Shown here in pieces: positions 1-10,250 of a stretch of 64,000 nucleotides of DNA. Source of the DNA: Rheinheimera riviphila (GTDB taxonomy: Bacteria; Pseudomonadota; Gammaproteobacteria; Enterobacterales; Alteromonadaceae); contig NZ_SACS01000004.1 of assembly GCF_004005945.1 (NCBI RefSeq), positions 62,001-126,000 on the forward strand. The letters run 5' to 3'. The notes under the pieces are model-generated. The model saw only the letters and a program-made list of their open reading frames with translations, was not told the origin of the DNA and searched no databases. Positions within the stretch are counted from its first letter, which is position 1; every line of letters begins with the position of its first letter. The position numbers and the translations under genes are program-made.

Positions 1-1
1 C

Positions 2-640
2 ATTTTCGGCGCCCGTAACCGCGTTCATATCATCAACCTGGAAAAAACTGTTCCAATGATGAATGACGCACTGGCTTTCATCCAGTCAGTGGCTGCCAAA
101 AAAGGCAAAATCCTGTTTGTTGGTACCAAGCGCGCTGCTTCAGAAGCAATCAAAGAAGCTGCTCAGCAATCTGATCAGTACTTCGTAAACCACCGCTGGT
201 TAGGTGGCATGTTGACTAACTGGAAAACAGTTCGTCAATCTATCAAGCGCCTGAAAGACCTGGAATCACAAAGCCAGGACGGTACTTTTGACAAGCTGAC
301 CAAAAAAGAAGCTTTAGACCGTACCCGCGAGATGGAAAAGCTGGACAAGAGCTTAGGTGGTATTAAGGACATGGGCGGCCTGCCTGATGTTCTGTTCGTG
401 ATCGATGCCGACCATGAACACATCGCTATCAAAGAAGCAAACAACCTGGGTATTCCAGTAGTTTCTATCGTTGATACTAACTCTGATCCAGAAGGTGTTG
501 ACTTTGTCGTTCCAGGCAACGACGACGCTATCCGCGCTATCCAGTTATACCTGGCTGCCGTGAATCAGGCGATCGTTGAAGGACGTGACAAAAACATCGA
601 AGTTCAGGCTGAAGCCGACAACTTCGTTGCTGCTGAGTAA
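2..640 (+). CDS. rpsB: 30S ribosomal protein S2 (5' truncated by window edge)
   Basis: Structural protein of the small ribosomal subunit that also helps recruit S1. The reading frame is open from base 2 ([16 protein letters not shown]), so the natural start lies just outside the window. About 212 residues are visible, against roughly 240 in the family. S2 landmarks are present: the FVGTKRAA segment, the [11 protein letters not shown] motif, and the [20 protein letters not shown] and [11 protein letters not shown] stretches. It is followed by tsf, the usual rpsB-tsf operon, with a long palindrome between the two genes. Assignment is certain; only the N-terminus is missing. Confidence 0.98.
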   Translation: MFGARNRVHIINLEKTVPMMNDALAFIQSVAAKKGKILFVGTKRAASEAIKEAAQQSDQYFVNHRWLGGMLTNWKTVRQSIKRLKDLESQSQDGTFDKLTKKEALDRTREMEKLDKSLGGIKDMGGLPDVLFVIDADHEHIAIKEANNLGIPVVSIVDTNSDPEGVDFVVPGNDDAIRAIQLYLAAVNQAIVEGRDKNIEVQAEADNFVAAE

Positions 641-694
641 TTAGCAGTGTCTGGTGTTTCTGTCATCTGAAGCACCATTAACACGTTTAAATTG

Positions 695-716
695 AACAGG
701 GGCCGCGGCCCCTGTT
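695..716 (+). terminator. Perfect 22-bp palindrome between rpsB and tsf, probable attenuator
   Basis: Bases 695-716 are a perfect inverted repeat with 11-bp arms. The core is GGGGCC-GCGG-CCCC and the flanks are AACA and TGTT. Only a short T run follows (TTTGTC). It lies between the rpsB stop and the tsf ribosome-binding site. In E. coli a partial terminator sits between the same two genes, so attenuation or mRNA processing that sets the S2:EF-Ts ratio is the likely role (inference). Confidence 0.6.
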
Positions 717-747
717 TGTCTAACCTGAATGAATGCGAGGAATTCCC

Positions 748-1620
748 ATGGCTGTTACTGCCGGTATGGTAAAAGAATTACGCGAGCGCACTGGCGCTGG
801 CATGATGGATTGCAAAAAAGCTTTAGAAGAAACCAATGGTGACATCGAAGGCGCAATCGAATTAATGCGTAAAAACGGTCAGGCCAAAGCTGCTAAGAAA
901 GCTGGCCGGATCGCTGCAGAAGGTACTGTTATTACTCGCGTTGGCAACGGTTATGCTGTTGCAATCGAATTTAACTGTGAAACTGACTTCGTAGGTCGTG
1001 ACGCCAGCTTCCTGGCTTTCGCAAACTCAGTAGCAGACCTGGCGCACGCCAACAAACTGTTCACTATCGAAGAAATCAGTGCTGCCTCTTTAGGTGACAC
1101 CACCGTTGAAGAAGCTCGCGCGACTTTAGTAACTAAAATCGGCGAAAACATCAACGTACGCCGCATTTCATTAGTCCAGGGCGACGTGATCGGCCAATAC
1201 ACTCACTCAGGCCGTATCGGCGTGTTGACTGTATTAGAAGGCGGTAACGAAGAAATCGCAAAAGACGTGGCAATGCACGTTGCTGCAAACAACCCATCTT
1301 TCCTGACACCAGACGCAGTTCCGGCTGAAGTTGTGGCAAAAGAGCAGGAAATCCAGGTTGAAATCGCTATCAACAGCGGCAAAACTAAAGAAATCGCAGA
1401 AAAAATGGTTGCTGGTCGCATGACTAAGTTCACCGGCGAAGTTTCTTTAACTGGCCAAATGTTCGTGAAAGACCCAAGCATCACTGTTGGCGAATTCCTG
1501 AAACAGAAAGGCGCCAAAGCTGTTAGCTTCATTCGCTTAGAAGTAGGCGAAGGCATCGAGAAACAGGAAACTGACTTCGCTGCTGAAGTTGCTGCACAAA
1601 TCGCTGCTGCAAAAAAATAA
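748..1620 (+). CDS. tsf: Elongation factor Ts
   Basis: Guanine nucleotide exchange factor that releases GDP from EF-Tu in the cytoplasm. The protein is 290 residues. It opens with [20 protein letters not shown] and the DCKKALEE segment, the EF-Ts signature, followed by a UBA-like N-terminal helix region and the exchange core ([11 protein letters not shown]). An in-frame ATG exists at 733. The start at 748 is preferred because GAGG lies at 737-740, 7 bases upstream, and because family members begin with MA-VTA-MVKELRE. It is second in the rpsB-tsf operon and is followed by a strong intrinsic terminator. Confidence 0.98.
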   Translation: MAVTAGMVKELRERTGAGMMDCKKALEETNGDIEGAIELMRKNGQAKAAKKAGRIAAEGTVITRVGNGYAVAIEFNCETDFVGRDASFLAFANSVADLAHANKLFTIEEISAASLGDTTVEEARATLVTKIGENINVRRISLVQGDVIGQYTHSGRIGVLTVLEGGNEEIAKDVAMHVAANNPSFLTPDAVPAEVVAKEQEIQVEIAINSGKTKEIAEKMVAGRMTKFTGEVSLTGQMFVKDPSITVGEFLKQKGAKAVSFIRLEVGEGIEKQETDFAAEVAAQIAAAKK

Positions 1621-1656
1621 TGCAAGCTTTAGCTAATGGCTAAAACCCGCTAAAAT

Positions 1657-1693
1657 AACCGCGACCCGGCCACGCCCGTCGCGGTTTTTTTTT
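1657..1693 (+). terminator. Intrinsic terminator after tsf
   Basis: A 9-bp stem (AACCGCGAC at 1657-1665 pairing with GTCGCGGTT at 1678-1686) is followed by an uninterrupted T run to 1693. It closes the rpsB-tsf transcription unit. Confidence 0.92.
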
Positions 1694-1962
1694 AAATGAG
1701 GGAGTCGACGTCGTAGTGTTGGAATTCTGGTCAGCAGATCCGAACCCCGATGCGCTGTCCCTCAAAGCACAGCAGACCGAACATTTGATAAAATAGTTGG
1801 TCGAAGATGCGATCAAAAGAGTATGCACCGTGATTGCTTCCAATTCCGGTGATGTTGCAGCGCGGACTGCAATAGCAGCAGCCGATTCCCGGCTGAATGG
1901 CATGTAAGGAAACCGCAATAATGTTTACAGATGACACTTCAATCCGGCCTGATGGGGATCTC
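1694..1962 (+). other. tsf-pyrH intergenic region
   Basis: With the terminator this leaves about 340 bases without a gene between tsf and pyrH. It should contain the pyrH promoter. The best -10-like element is TAAAAT at 1789-1794, but no convincing -35 lies at the right distance. Short ORFs on both strands lack family resemblance. I see no RNA gene here. Confidence 0.4.
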
Positions 1963-2703
1963 ATGAGCACAAGTCCAAAACCAACCTATAGAAGAATTTT
2001 ATTAAAACTAAGCGGTGAAGCCCTGATGGGTGACGAAGGTTTTGGGATCGATCCCAAAGTACTGGATCGGATGGCGCAGGAAATTAAAGAGCTGGTTGAG
2101 CTTGGCGTCCAGGTCGGTATTGTGATCGGTGGTGGTAATATTTTCCGTGGTGAAGGCCTGGCGAAAGCTGGTATGAACCGGGTGGTCGGCGATCATATGG
2201 GCATGTTGGCTACTGTGATGAACGGCTTGGCGATGCGTGATGCGCTGCATCGTGCTTTTGTCAACGCCCGCCTGATGAGTGCTTTTCCACTGAATGGTGT
2301 TTGCGACAATTACAGCTGGGCTGAAGCCATCAGTTTATTAAAATCTGGCCGCGTCGTTATTTTCTCCGCCGGTACCGGTAACCCATTTTTCACTACAGAT
2401 TCAGCTGCTTGCCTGCGCGGTATTGAAATCGAAGCCGACTGCGTTTTAAAAGCCACCAAAGTCGATGGCGTTTATTCGGCAGATCCGGTGAAAGATCCAA
2501 CGGCCACTTTGTACAGTCAGCTGACGTACAACGAAGTGCTGGATAAAGAATTGAAAGTGATGGATTTAGCGGCATTCACACTGGCGCGTGACCACAATAT
2601 GCAAATCCGGGTGTTTAATATGAACAAACCTGGTGCATTAAAGCGGGTGATCATGGGCGAGACTGAAGGCACAGTGATCGACCACGCCGAAAATTTGCAG
2701 TAG
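1963..2703 (+). CDS. pyrH: UMP kinase
   Basis: Hexameric, GTP-activated and UTP-inhibited kinase converting UMP to UDP, an essential step of pyrimidine nucleotide synthesis. The 246-residue protein has the amino-acid-kinase fold: [13 protein letters not shown] at the N-terminus, [28 protein letters not shown], and the C-terminal ATP-binding segment [11 protein letters not shown]. An upstream in-frame start at 1897 would add 22 residues that the family lacks. The start at 1963 has GGGG just upstream and gives a length close to E. coli PyrH (241). A REP-like palindrome and frr follow. Confidence 0.97.
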   Translation: MSTSPKPTYRRILLKLSGEALMGDEGFGIDPKVLDRMAQEIKELVELGVQVGIVIGGGNIFRGEGLAKAGMNRVVGDHMGMLATVMNGLAMRDALHRAFVNARLMSAFPLNGVCDNYSWAEAISLLKSGRVVIFSAGTGNPFFTTDSAACLRGIEIEADCVLKATKVDGVYSADPVKDPTATLYSQLTYNEVLDKELKVMDLAAFTLARDHNMQIRVFNMNKPGALKRVIMGETEGTVIDHAENLQ

Positions 2704-2752
2704 ACTAGCGCCCAGCGTTAACCAGCAGAGCCAGATTCTGGCTTATGCTTAT

Positions 2753-2822
2753 ACCCAAAATCATTGAAGATGCAGAATGGCCATGAAGTGGCAACAACCC
2801 TGCAACTTCAAGGATGACGGGT
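2753..2822. repeat. REP-like palindromic element between pyrH and frr
   Basis: Imperfect inverted repeat. The left arm is 2753-2775 and the right arm 2800-2822, with 18 of 23 positions complementary; conserved blocks are ACCC, ATC-TTGAAG and TGCAG. The 24-base loop contains a smaller repeat. Its form resembles the dispersed intergenic palindromes of many gammaproteobacteria. Copy number cannot be judged from one window. Confidence 0.55.
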
Positions 2823-2847
2823 GTAATAACTCAAAGGAAATAATCAG

Positions 2848-3405
2848 GTGATTAACGATATTATCAAAGACAGCAAAACCCGGATGGAAAAAAGCGTTGA
2901 TGCGCTGAAAAACCAGTTAACGAAAATTCGGACCGGCCGCGCCCATCCAAGTCTGCTCGACAGCATTCAGGTTTCTTACTACGGCTCTGACACGCCACTG
3001 CGTCAGGTGGCCAACGTGTCAGCCGAAGACTCCCGCACCCTGATGATCACGGTATTTGACCGTTCGATGATCCAGGCTGTTGAAAAAGCCATCATGCAAT
3101 CAGATCTGGGTTTAAACCCAATCGGTGCCGGCACTTCCATTCGTGTGCCTTTGCCAGCGCTGACCGAAGAGCGTCGTAAAGATTTGGTCAAAGTGGTTCG
3201 TGGCGAAGCCGAAGGCGCCCGGGTTGCAGTACGCAACATCCGTCGTGATGCCAATGCTGATTTAAAAACGCTGCAAAAAGACAAAGCGATCAGTGAAGAT
3301 GACGAGCGTCGTGGTTCTGAAGAAATTCAGAAAATCACCGATGCCTGGATCAAAAAAGTTGATGAAGTATTAGCAGACAAAGAAAAAGAACTGATGGCCG
3401 TATAG
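2848..3405 (+). CDS. frr: Ribosome recycling factor
   Basis: Splits the post-termination ribosome together with EF-G. The 185-residue length is exactly that of the E. coli protein. Family features include [26 protein letters not shown], the [16 protein letters not shown] strand and the C-terminal three-helix segment [23 protein letters not shown]. The start codon is GTG, with AAAGGA about 11 bases upstream. It is the usual neighbour of pyrH and is followed by an intrinsic terminator. Confidence 0.97.
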   Translation: MINDIIKDSKTRMEKSVDALKNQLTKIRTGRAHPSLLDSIQVSYYGSDTPLRQVANVSAEDSRTLMITVFDRSMIQAVEKAIMQSDLGLNPIGAGTSIRVPLPALTEERRKDLVKVVRGEAEGARVAVRNIRRDANADLKTLQKDKAISEDDERRGSEEIQKITDAWIKKVDEVLADKEKELMAV

Positions 3406-3431
3406 TCCATTAGCTGATTGCTTTGTATACA

Positions 3432-3464
3432 AAGCGCCGTGCAGTTACTACGCGGCGCTTTTTT
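3432..3464 (+). terminator. Intrinsic terminator after frr
   Basis: Stem AAGCGCCG (3432-3439) pairs with CGGCGCTT (3453-3460) and is followed by TTTTTT. It separates pyrH-frr from the uppS cluster. Confidence 0.88.
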
Positions 3465-3516
3465 GTTCGGATAAACGCTGCAGGTTTGTACCTGTGGCCG
3501 CTGCAGGCAGGCACTG

Positions 3517-4287
3517 ATGACAGAAGAGACACAAGCGTTTAACCACGCTTTGCCGCAACATGTCGGAATTATTATGGATGGTAACGGCCGCTGGGCTGAA
3601 CGCCAGGGTAAACCTCGGGTCTGGGGACACAAAAAAGGCGTGGACGCGGTGCGTCGCGCGGTCAGTTTTTGCCGCAAGCTCGGTATTCCTTCTTTGACCT
3701 TATTTGCGTTTAGCAGTGAAAACTGGCGCCGACCGGAAGACGAAGTCTCCAGTCTGATGCAGCTATTTTTATTTGTGCTGGAAAAAGAAGTCAAAGCGCT
3801 GCACAAAAACCAGGTGCGGCTAAATATTATCGGTGATTTGTCGCGATTTAGTGACAAGTTACAGGCCAATATCGAAAAGGCGCAACAGCTCACGGCCAAC
3901 AATACCGGCTTGACGCTGAATGTCGCTGCCAATTATGGTGGGCGCTGGGATATTGCTAATGCGGCGCAGCAACTGGCCATCCAAGTCGCGGCAGGGCAGT
4001 TACAACCCACTGACATCAATGAACAGCTGCTGTCGCAACATATCCAGATGCATGAACAGCCCGAGCTGGATTTAATGATCCGCACCGGTGGTGATATTCG
4101 CATCAGTAACTTTTTATTGTGGCAGGCTGCTTACGCCGAACTTTGCTTTATCGACACTTTATGGCCGGATTTTGACGACCAGGTGTTTGCTGAGGCGATT
4201 GCCAGTTTTGTCAGCCGTGAGCGCCGTTATGGCTGCACCGGTGAACAAATCCGAGCCATGGCCGCCGGCTTCACAGAAGGATTATAG
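3517..4287 (+). CDS. uppS: Undecaprenyl diphosphate synthase (cis-prenyltransferase)
   Basis: Adds eight isopentenyl units in cis to farnesyl diphosphate, making the C55 lipid carrier for peptidoglycan and O-antigen. The 256-residue protein carries [17 protein letters not shown], where Asp21 corresponds to the catalytic aspartate. It also has the [13 protein letters not shown] segment, [11 protein letters not shown], and the C-terminal [20 protein letters not shown] motif. Its ribosome-binding site is weak. Two bases separate its stop from the cdsA start. Confidence 0.97.
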   Translation: MTEETQAFNHALPQHVGIIMDGNGRWAERQGKPRVWGHKKGVDAVRRAVSFCRKLGIPSLTLFAFSSENWRRPEDEVSSLMQLFLFVLEKEVKALHKNQVRLNIIGDLSRFSDKLQANIEKAQQLTANNTGLTLNVAANYGGRWDIANAAQQLAIQVAAGQLQPTDINEQLLSQHIQMHEQPELDLMIRTGGDIRISNFLLWQAAYAELCFIDTLWPDFDDQVFAEAIASFVSRERRYGCTGEQIRAMAAGFTEGL

Positions 4288-4289
4288 GA

Positions 4290-5150
4290 TTGTTTAAACA
4301 ACGTCTGCTCACGGCACTCGTGCTGGCGCCTTTGGCGCTTGGTGCCGTGTTTTACTTGCCGCCGATTGGCTTTGCCATCTTCCTTGGCTGCGCTTTTTTA
4401 ATCGCGGCCTGGGAATGGGCCAGTTTTTGCGGCTGGCAGACACTGCCATCACGCTTAAGTTTTACCGTCGGTTCCGCATTTTGGTATTTACTCTGCTATC
4501 AGGCATTACCACAGCAACTGGCGTGGCCAGTGCAAACTAATCTGCTGGCAGAATCAGCATTATGGATTGGTGTCGGCTGGTGGTTGCTGGCGGTTTTGCT
4601 GGTGCTGAGTTTCAGTAAAACCAAAGCGCTGTGGCAGCAGCATAAATTGTTTAAAGCCATCATGGGCTGGCTGACGCTGGTGCCAAGTTTTGCCGCTTTA
4701 TTACTGCTTCGCAATGTCAATTATGAGCAATCGACTTTTACCGGCGCCTGGCTAATTTGCATGTTGCTGGGGCTGGTGTGGGCCGCTGATATTGGCGGTT
4801 ATGTGATTGGTAAACCATTTGGCAAACACAAGTTATTGCCAGAGGTCAGCCCGGGTAAAACACTGGAAGGCATGATTGGCGGCATGGTGTTTGTGATGGC
4901 ACTGCTGACCGGCGTTGCAGCCTACTTGCAATGGCCAGAAGGCGTGGCGCTGTGGTATCTGGCAGCGTTTATCCTGACGTTGTTGTCGGTATTTGGCGAT
5001 TTATCCGAAAGTATGTTCAAGCGGGTGGCGGGTCTGAAAGATAGCGGCAGTATTTTCCCTGGCCATGGTGGCATTATGGACCGCATTGACAGTCTGACCG
5101 CCACCGCACCGCTATTTGCGTTATTTGTTGCCATGTTAGGTGGCTTTTAA
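4290..5150 (+). CDS. cdsA: Phosphatidate cytidylyltransferase (CDP-diglyceride synthase)
   Basis: Integral membrane enzyme making CDP-diacylglycerol from phosphatidate and CTP, the branch point to all phospholipids. The 286-residue protein has about eight hydrophobic segments and the C-terminal family signature around [36 protein letters not shown]. The start codon is TTG at 4290, supported by the AGAAGG in the uppS 3' end and by alignment to the usual MLK-RL N-terminus. Its TAA overlaps the dxr ATG by one base (TAATG), implying translational coupling. Confidence 0.96.
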   Translation: MFKQRLLTALVLAPLALGAVFYLPPIGFAIFLGCAFLIAAWEWASFCGWQTLPSRLSFTVGSAFWYLLCYQALPQQLAWPVQTNLLAESALWIGVGWWLLAVLLVLSFSKTKALWQQHKLFKAIMGWLTLVPSFAALLLLRNVNYEQSTFTGAWLICMLLGLVWAADIGGYVIGKPFGKHKLLPEVSPGKTLEGMIGGMVFVMALLTGVAAYLQWPEGVALWYLAAFILTLLSVFGDLSESMFKRVAGLKDSGSIFPGHGGIMDRIDSLTATAPLFALFVAMLGGF

Positions 5151-6349
5151 TGCCCCGTCAGGTTGTCATTTTAGGCTCTACGGGTTCTATCGGTTGCAGT
5201 ACGCTGGATGTCATCGCGCAGCATCCGGAGCGTTTTTCGGTGCTGGCGCTGACCGCCGGCCGCCAGGTTGAAAAACTGCTGCAACAATGTCTGGTATTTA
5301 ACCCTCGTTTTGCTGCGTTGTTGCTGGAGTCTGATGCACGCTGGTTGCGTGAGCAACTGGCGATATCCGGCTGCAAAACGGAAGTTCTGGTTGGCGAAGC
5401 AACATTTGCTGAACTGGCAGGCCACACCGACGCTGATATTGTGATGGCGGCGATTGTCGGCGCGGCTGGTTTGTTACCAACCCTTGCGGCAGTAAAACAG
5501 GGTAAAACCGTGTTACTGGCCAACAAAGAAGCGTTGGTGATGAGCGGCGAGCTGTTTATCGACGCGGTGAAACAACATCAAGCCATACTGCTGCCAATTG
5601 ACAGCGAGCACAACGCGATTTTCCAGTGCCTGCCACCCGCCTTACAGGCGCACAGCTATCAAGGTTCGTTGCCTCAAGCCGGGATCTCTAAAATTCTGCT
5701 GACTGGCAGTGGTGGGCCGTTCCGGCAAACCGATTTAGCCTTGTTTGATCAGATCACGCCCGAGCAAGCGGTGGCGCATCCGAATTGGACTATGGGGCGG
5801 AAAATCTCGGTCGATAGCGCCACCATGATGAATAAAGGCCTGGAATTTATTGAGGCCCGCTGGTTGTTTAATTGTCAGCCGCAGGACATCGAAGTGGTAC
5901 TGCATCCACAAAGTATTATCCATTCAATGGTGCAATACAGTGACGGTTCGGTACTGGCGCAGCTGGGTAATCCGGATATGCGCACGCCAATTGCCCATGC
6001 GTTGGCATTTCCTGAGCGCATTGCCAGCAACGTCAAACCGTTGGATTTTTTCAGTTTAGGCAGCTTCACTTTTGCCAGGCCAGAGCCAGAGCGTTACCCT
6101 TGTCTTGGTCTGGCGATTGATGCCTGTCGTCATGGGCAGGGCGCGACTACAGCGCTGAATGCCGCCAATGAAGTGGCGGTGGAAGCCTTTTTACAGCAAC
6201 AAATTTCCTTTACCGCTATTGCGAAGCTCAATGCACTTTGCCTGGCGCGTTTTGCCAGCCATCACGCTTCACAACTGGATGACATTCTGGCGCTTGATGC
6301 TGAAAGCCGGGCTTATGCTCAACAACAACTAAGGAATTTCGTCCAATGA
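5150..6349 (+). CDS. dxr: 1-deoxy-D-xylulose-5-phosphate reductoisomerase
   Basis: NADPH- and divalent-metal-dependent enzyme producing 2-C-methyl-D-erythritol 4-phosphate, the committed step of the MEP isoprenoid pathway. That pathway feeds UppS, encoded upstream. The 399 residues match the usual length of about 398. Visible are the nucleotide-binding GSTGSIG (residues 9-15), [24 protein letters not shown] (metal-binding Asp and Glu), GSGGPFR and the catalytic-loop segment [22 protein letters not shown]. It overlaps rseP by four bases (ATGA). Confidence 0.98.
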   Translation: MPRQVVILGSTGSIGCSTLDVIAQHPERFSVLALTAGRQVEKLLQQCLVFNPRFAALLLESDARWLREQLAISGCKTEVLVGEATFAELAGHTDADIVMAAIVGAAGLLPTLAAVKQGKTVLLANKEALVMSGELFIDAVKQHQAILLPIDSEHNAIFQCLPPALQAHSYQGSLPQAGISKILLTGSGGPFRQTDLALFDQITPEQAVAHPNWTMGRKISVDSATMMNKGLEFIEARWLFNCQPQDIEVVLHPQSIIHSMVQYSDGSVLAQLGNPDMRTPIAHALAFPERIASNVKPLDFFSLGSFTFARPEPERYPCLGLAIDACRHGQGATTALNAANEVAVEAFLQQQISFTAIAKLNALCLARFASHHASQLDDILALDAESRAYAQQQLRNFVQ

Positions 6350-7701
6350 GTGCCTTAATCTGGAACCTGTTGTCTTTTGTGGTGGCATTGGGATTGTTGG
6401 TCACTGTCCACGAATTTGGTCATTTTTGGGTGGCGCGTAAAAACGGCATTCTGGTGAAAAAGTTTTCGATTGGTTTTGGTAAAACCTTGTTCAGCTGGCG
6501 TGACCGCCAAGGCACTGAATTTATCATCGCCGCTATTCCGCTGGGTGGTTATGTGCGGATGCTGGATGAGCGGGTTGACCCGGTATTACCGCAATTTGCT
6601 GATTTAGCCTTTAATAACAAAACGGTACCGCAGCGGATGGCGGTGATTGCTGCTGGGCCTATCGCCAATTTTATTTTTGCCATTTTCATACTTGCCGTGA
6701 TGTATCTGATAGGCGTCCCGACGTTAAAACCTGTAGTTGCCGATGTCACACCCAACTCGATTGCCGCAGCGGCGCAACTGCCCAACGAGCAAAAGATTGT
6801 GGCGGTGAATGGCGAAGCGGTTCGTGACTGGCAGGCGATTAGTTTACTGCTGGTCGGGCAGATTGGCAGTGACAATGTCAACTTCACGATGCAGGATCCT
6901 GAAACCCAGGCTGAAGCAACTTATCAGCTGGATTTACGCGATTGGCGCTTTGATCCGGACAAAGACTCTATTTTTGCTAGTTTGGGTCTTATTCCGAAAC
7001 AAGCAATCGCGCTGTTAGAAGTCGCCAGCCTGGAAAAAGGTTCAGCTGCAGAAATTTCTGGCCTGCAAATGGGTGATAAATTTATTGCCGCCGCCGGGGT
7101 CAGTTTGCAGCGCTGGGATCAACTGGTGCAAATTATTCAGAACAATCCGGGCAAGCCAATTCCGATGCTGATTGAGCGCCACGGCGCTGAAGTCCGGCTC
7201 GATGTCACGCCGCAAAGCCGTACCATGCCGGATGGCTTTCACCAGGGCTTTTTAGGGGTAGCGCCTAAGGTGCAACCACTTGAAGATTCAATGTTTTTTC
7301 AGCAGCAATATGGTCCGGTTGACGCTGTTTGGCAAGGTACAGTACGAACCTGGCAACTGGTTCGCTTGAGTTTTTCGATGGTCGAAAAACTGTTGTTTGG
7401 TGATGTGTCAGTCAAGCATTTAAGTGGGCCAATTTCGATAGCTCAAGGCGCTGGAAATAGTGCAGATTTGGGGCTTATTGCCTTCTTATCCTTCCTGGCG
7501 TTGATAAGTGTCAACCTTGGGGTGGTAAATTTACTGCCGCTGCCTATTTTGGATGGCGGTCATTTAATGTATCTTGTGGTGGAACTTCTCACCGGCAGGC
7601 CGGTCTCTGAGAAAGCGCAGGAGACAGGTTTTAAAATTGGAGCCTTCGTTCTGCTGATGTTAATGGGAATTGCGCTGCTCAACGATATTTCTCGTTTGTA
7701 A
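6346..7701 (+). CDS. rseP: RIP zinc metalloprotease RseP (site-2 protease)
   Basis: Inner-membrane intramembrane protease. In E. coli it cleaves RseA after DegS to free sigma-E, and clears remnant signal peptides. The 451-residue protein has the zinc motif HEFGH (His22, Glu23, His26) in the first membrane segment, two periplasmic PDZ regions (roughly residues 115-310) and the C-terminal membrane motif [13 protein letters not shown]. It sits directly upstream of bamA, as in other gammaproteobacteria, linking sigma-E control to outer-membrane assembly. Confidence 0.97.
   Translation: MSALIWNLLSFVVALGLLVTVHEFGHFWVARKNGILVKKFSIGFGKTLFSWRDRQGTEFIIAAIPLGGYVRMLDERVDPVLPQFADLAFNNKTVPQRMAVIAAGPIANFIFAIFILAVMYLIGVPTLKPVVADVTPNSIAAAAQLPNEQKIVAVNGEAVRDWQAISLLLVGQIGSDNVNFTMQDPETQAEATYQLDLRDWRFDPDKDSIFASLGLIPKQAIALLEVASLEKGSAAEISGLQMGDKFIAAAGVSLQRWDQLVQIIQNNPGKPIPMLIERHGAEVRLDVTPQSRTMPDGFHQGFLGVAPKVQPLEDSMFFQQQYGPVDAVWQGTVRTWQLVRLSFSMVEKLLFGDVSVKHLSGPISIAQGAGNSADLGLIAFLSFLALISVNLGVVNLLPLPILDGGHLMYLVVELLTGRPVSEKAQETGFKIGAFVLLMLMGIALLNDISRL
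7581..7608 (+). promoter_or_regulatory. Candidate sigma-E promoter for bamA inside rseP
   Basis: A perfect GGAACTT -35 element (7581-7587) is followed after 16 bases by TCTCTG (7604-7609), a partial match to the sigma-E -10. It lies about 120-150 bases before the bamA start. bamA and skp belong to the sigma-E regulon in E. coli. The -10 match is imperfect, so this is tentative. Confidence 0.4.
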
Positions 7702-7728
7702 TAAACTAATCATAAGTAGTCCAAAATA

Positions 7729-10224
7729 ATGACAATTAAACGATTAGTAGCCGCGATGTTGTTGGCCACTGCCAGCAACTCGGTGCTCGCTGAACAATCA
7801 TTTACGGTGAAAGACATTCAGGTGGAAGGCTTGCAACGCGTTGCATTAGGCGCGGCCCTGAATAATCTGCCATTTAATATCGGCGATACAGTGACAGAAT
7901 ACACCCTGTCCAAAGGTATCAAATCTTTATATGCTGCTGGCCATTTTGATGAAATCGCGGTTTTTCGCGACGGCAATACCATCACTTTCCGGGTGAAAGA
8001 ACGGCCAACCATCAACGCCATTGAGTTTGATGGCAACAAAGACATCAAAGAAGAACAGTTGTCAGAAAGTCTGACCAACCAGAAAATTATCATCGGTGAA
8101 CAGCTGGATAAAACCATCATCCGTGAAATTGAAAATGGTTTAACTGAGTTCTATCACGGCGTTGGTAAATACAACGCTAAAGTTGCGATCAAACTGACTT
8201 ACTTGCCACGCAACCGCGTTAATCTGAAACTGGAATTTGTCGAAGGTGATGCAGCTTCAGTCCGCCAGATCAATATCGTTGGTAACGAGCTGTTTGATGA
8301 TGCACAAATTCTGAAAAATACCGAGTCGCTGGTTGATTTACCCTGGTGGCGTTTTATGTCATCGGACCGTTATCAGAAAGACACCTTAAAAGGCGATCTG
8401 GAAAAAGTCCGTAGTTTTTATCTCGACCGTGGTTATTTACGGTTTGAGATTGAAGCCAATACGGTTGCTGTCAGCCCGGACAAAACCTCGGTTTACGTCA
8501 CACTACAGGTGAAAGAAGGCGAGCAATATACCGTCACGGGTGTCGATTTTGTCGGTGATTTAATTGGCCAGGATGAATTTATCAAAGCCATGTTGCCGCT
8601 CAAATCCGGTCAGCTGTATAACGGCGCGCTGGTCACCTACACCGAAGAAAGTATTGCTAAGTTTCTGGCAAGCTTCGGTTATGCCAATTCCAAAGTCCGC
8701 ACCAGTACCAATATCAACGATGAAACCAAAGAAGTATCTTTGACCTTGTCAGTTGATCCGGGCAAACGGGTGTACGTGAACCGCATTCTGGTCAGTGGCA
8801 ATGCCGCGACCAAAGACGAAGTTATTCGCCGCGAAATCCGTCAGATGGAAGGTGCCTGGTTGTCGAACGACACGCTGGAATCTTCTAAATTATGGGTGCA
8901 ACGTCTGCCGTACATCGAAAAGGTTGAATTTGAAACTAAACCGGTACCGGGCACTGAAGACAAAGTTGATGTGGATTTTAAAATCAAAGAACGTTCGTCA
9001 GGTAGTTTTAATGCCGGCGTGTCCTTTGGTAGTTATCAGGGGTTGGCTTTCCAGTTTGGTATTGAACAACAAAGCTTTTTAGGCTCTGGTAACGCAGCTG
9101 GGATCAGTCTGAACACCAATAAATATCAGAAGTCGATTAACCTGTCTTATACCGATGCGTATTTCACCCTGGATGGGATCAGTCTTGGCGGTAACGTCTT
9201 TTACAGTGATTTTGACGGCAGCAAAGCAGGTGCAGAAGCTTATAACCAGACCAGCTACGGTACCGGTCTTAATTTTGGCTTCCCAATCAACGAATACAGC
9301 CGACTGAATTTTGGTACCGCCGTGACATTCAGCGAAATTGCTTATATTCAGGAGTTTGATCAGCTGCGTCATTTCCGCGCGGTGTTGGTTGATCCAAACC
9401 GTCCGGATCAAGCTTACAAATTTACCAACTATGATGTTTCGGTGGGGTGGATCCGCAGTACGTTAAACCGCGGTACTTTCCCGACTGACGGTTTACGCGT
9501 GTCGTTAACCGGTAAAATCACTACGCCAAATTCGGATTTAACCTACTTCAAAACCAATTTTGAAGCCGCGAATTACATTGCATTAAGTAATGACCACAGC
9601 TGGTCGTTCCTGAGCAAGCTGGAATTGGGTTACGGCAATGGTTATGGCTCGAACAACGGCTACGATCACACCTTGCCATTCAGTGATAACTTCTATGCCG
9701 GTGGTCAAAACTTCCGTGGTTTTGAAAACCGGGTCATTGGTCCACGTGCGATCTATCGTTACGTCAATTCAATACCAGGTCTGCCAGATCCAATAGGTTC
9801 AGGCGTGGGGTTGCCAACATTGCCAATGTCGCCTGAATTCGACAGTTATGATATTTCGACGCGATCTTTTGGTGGTAATGCGATGGCGATTGCCACGTTG
9901 GAGTTAATTACCCCAACGCCGCTATTAAAAGAAGATTATGCCAACTCAGTGCGGACCAGTTTGTTTGTCGATGCCGGTAACGTCTGGGACACCGAGTTCG
10001 ACATCAACAGATTCGCCAATCTTACCCGTTATCAGAATTCCAATTCTCTGCAAAGCGAATTGCTGGATTATTCAGATGCAGGTATGATTCGGGTCTCTGC
10101 AGGGGTCACAGTACAGTGGATTTCACCGATGGGTCCATTAACTTTCAGCCTGGCCAAAATCATCAAAAAATATGATGGTGATGAGCAGGAGAACTTCAGC
10201 TTTAATATCGGCACAACTTTTTAA
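7729..10224 (+). CDS. bamA: Outer membrane protein assembly factor BamA
   Basis: Central component of the BAM complex, which folds beta-barrel proteins into the outer membrane. The 831 residues begin with a Sec signal peptide (cleavage after SVLA, residues 19-22). Five POTRA repeats cover roughly residues 23-420, and a 16-strand Omp85 barrel follows. The barrel loop-6 motif appears as GGQNFRGFENRVIGPR, where the family usually has VRGF or VRGY. The chain ends SFNIGTTF with the terminal aromatic expected of a barrel. It is followed by the chaperone gene skp. Confidence 0.98.
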   Translation: MTIKRLVAAMLLATASNSVLAEQSFTVKDIQVEGLQRVALGAALNNLPFNIGDTVTEYTLSKGIKSLYAAGHFDEIAVFRDGNTITFRVKERPTINAIEFDGNKDIKEEQLSESLTNQKIIIGEQLDKTIIREIENGLTEFYHGVGKYNAKVAIKLTYLPRNRVNLKLEFVEGDAASVRQINIVGNELFDDAQILKNTESLVDLPWWRFMSSDRYQKDTLKGDLEKVRSFYLDRGYLRFEIEANTVAVSPDKTSVYVTLQVKEGEQYTVTGVDFVGDLIGQDEFIKAMLPLKSGQLYNGALVTYTEESIAKFLASFGYANSKVRTSTNINDETKEVSLTLSVDPGKRVYVNRILVSGNAATKDEVIRREIRQMEGAWLSNDTLESSKLWVQRLPYIEKVEFETKPVPGTEDKVDVDFKIKERSSGSFNAGVSFGSYQGLAFQFGIEQQSFLGSGNAAGISLNTNKYQKSINLSYTDAYFTLDGISLGGNVFYSDFDGSKAGAEAYNQTSYGTGLNFGFPINEYSRLNFGTAVTFSEIAYIQEFDQLRHFRAVLVDPNRPDQAYKFTNYDVSVGWIRSTLNRGTFPTDGLRVSLTGKITTPNSDLTYFKTNFEAANYIALSNDHSWSFLSKLELGYGNGYGSNNGYDHTLPFSDNFYAGGQNFRGFENRVIGPRAIYRYVNSIPGLPDPIGSGVGLPTLPMSPEFDSYDISTRSFGGNAMAIATLELITPTPLLKEDYANSVRTSLFVDAGNVWDTEFDINRFANLTRYQNSNSLQSELLDYSDAGMIRVSAGVTVQWISPMGPLTFSLAKIIKKYDGDEQENFSFNIGTTF

Positions 10225-10250
10225 GAATTATTTTGAGGTCAAAGGACATT

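Noticed and set aside
1731-1970. Minus-strand ORF in the tsf-pyrH gap
   Set aside because: No homology recognised; overlaps the pyrH start; no RBS.
3327-3932. 201-codon antisense frame over frr/uppS
   Set aside because: Lies opposite two certain genes; composition is typical of an antisense shadow.
4138-4165. Second sigma-E-like promoter (GAACTT within uppS)
   Set aside because: No -10 match at the proper distance.
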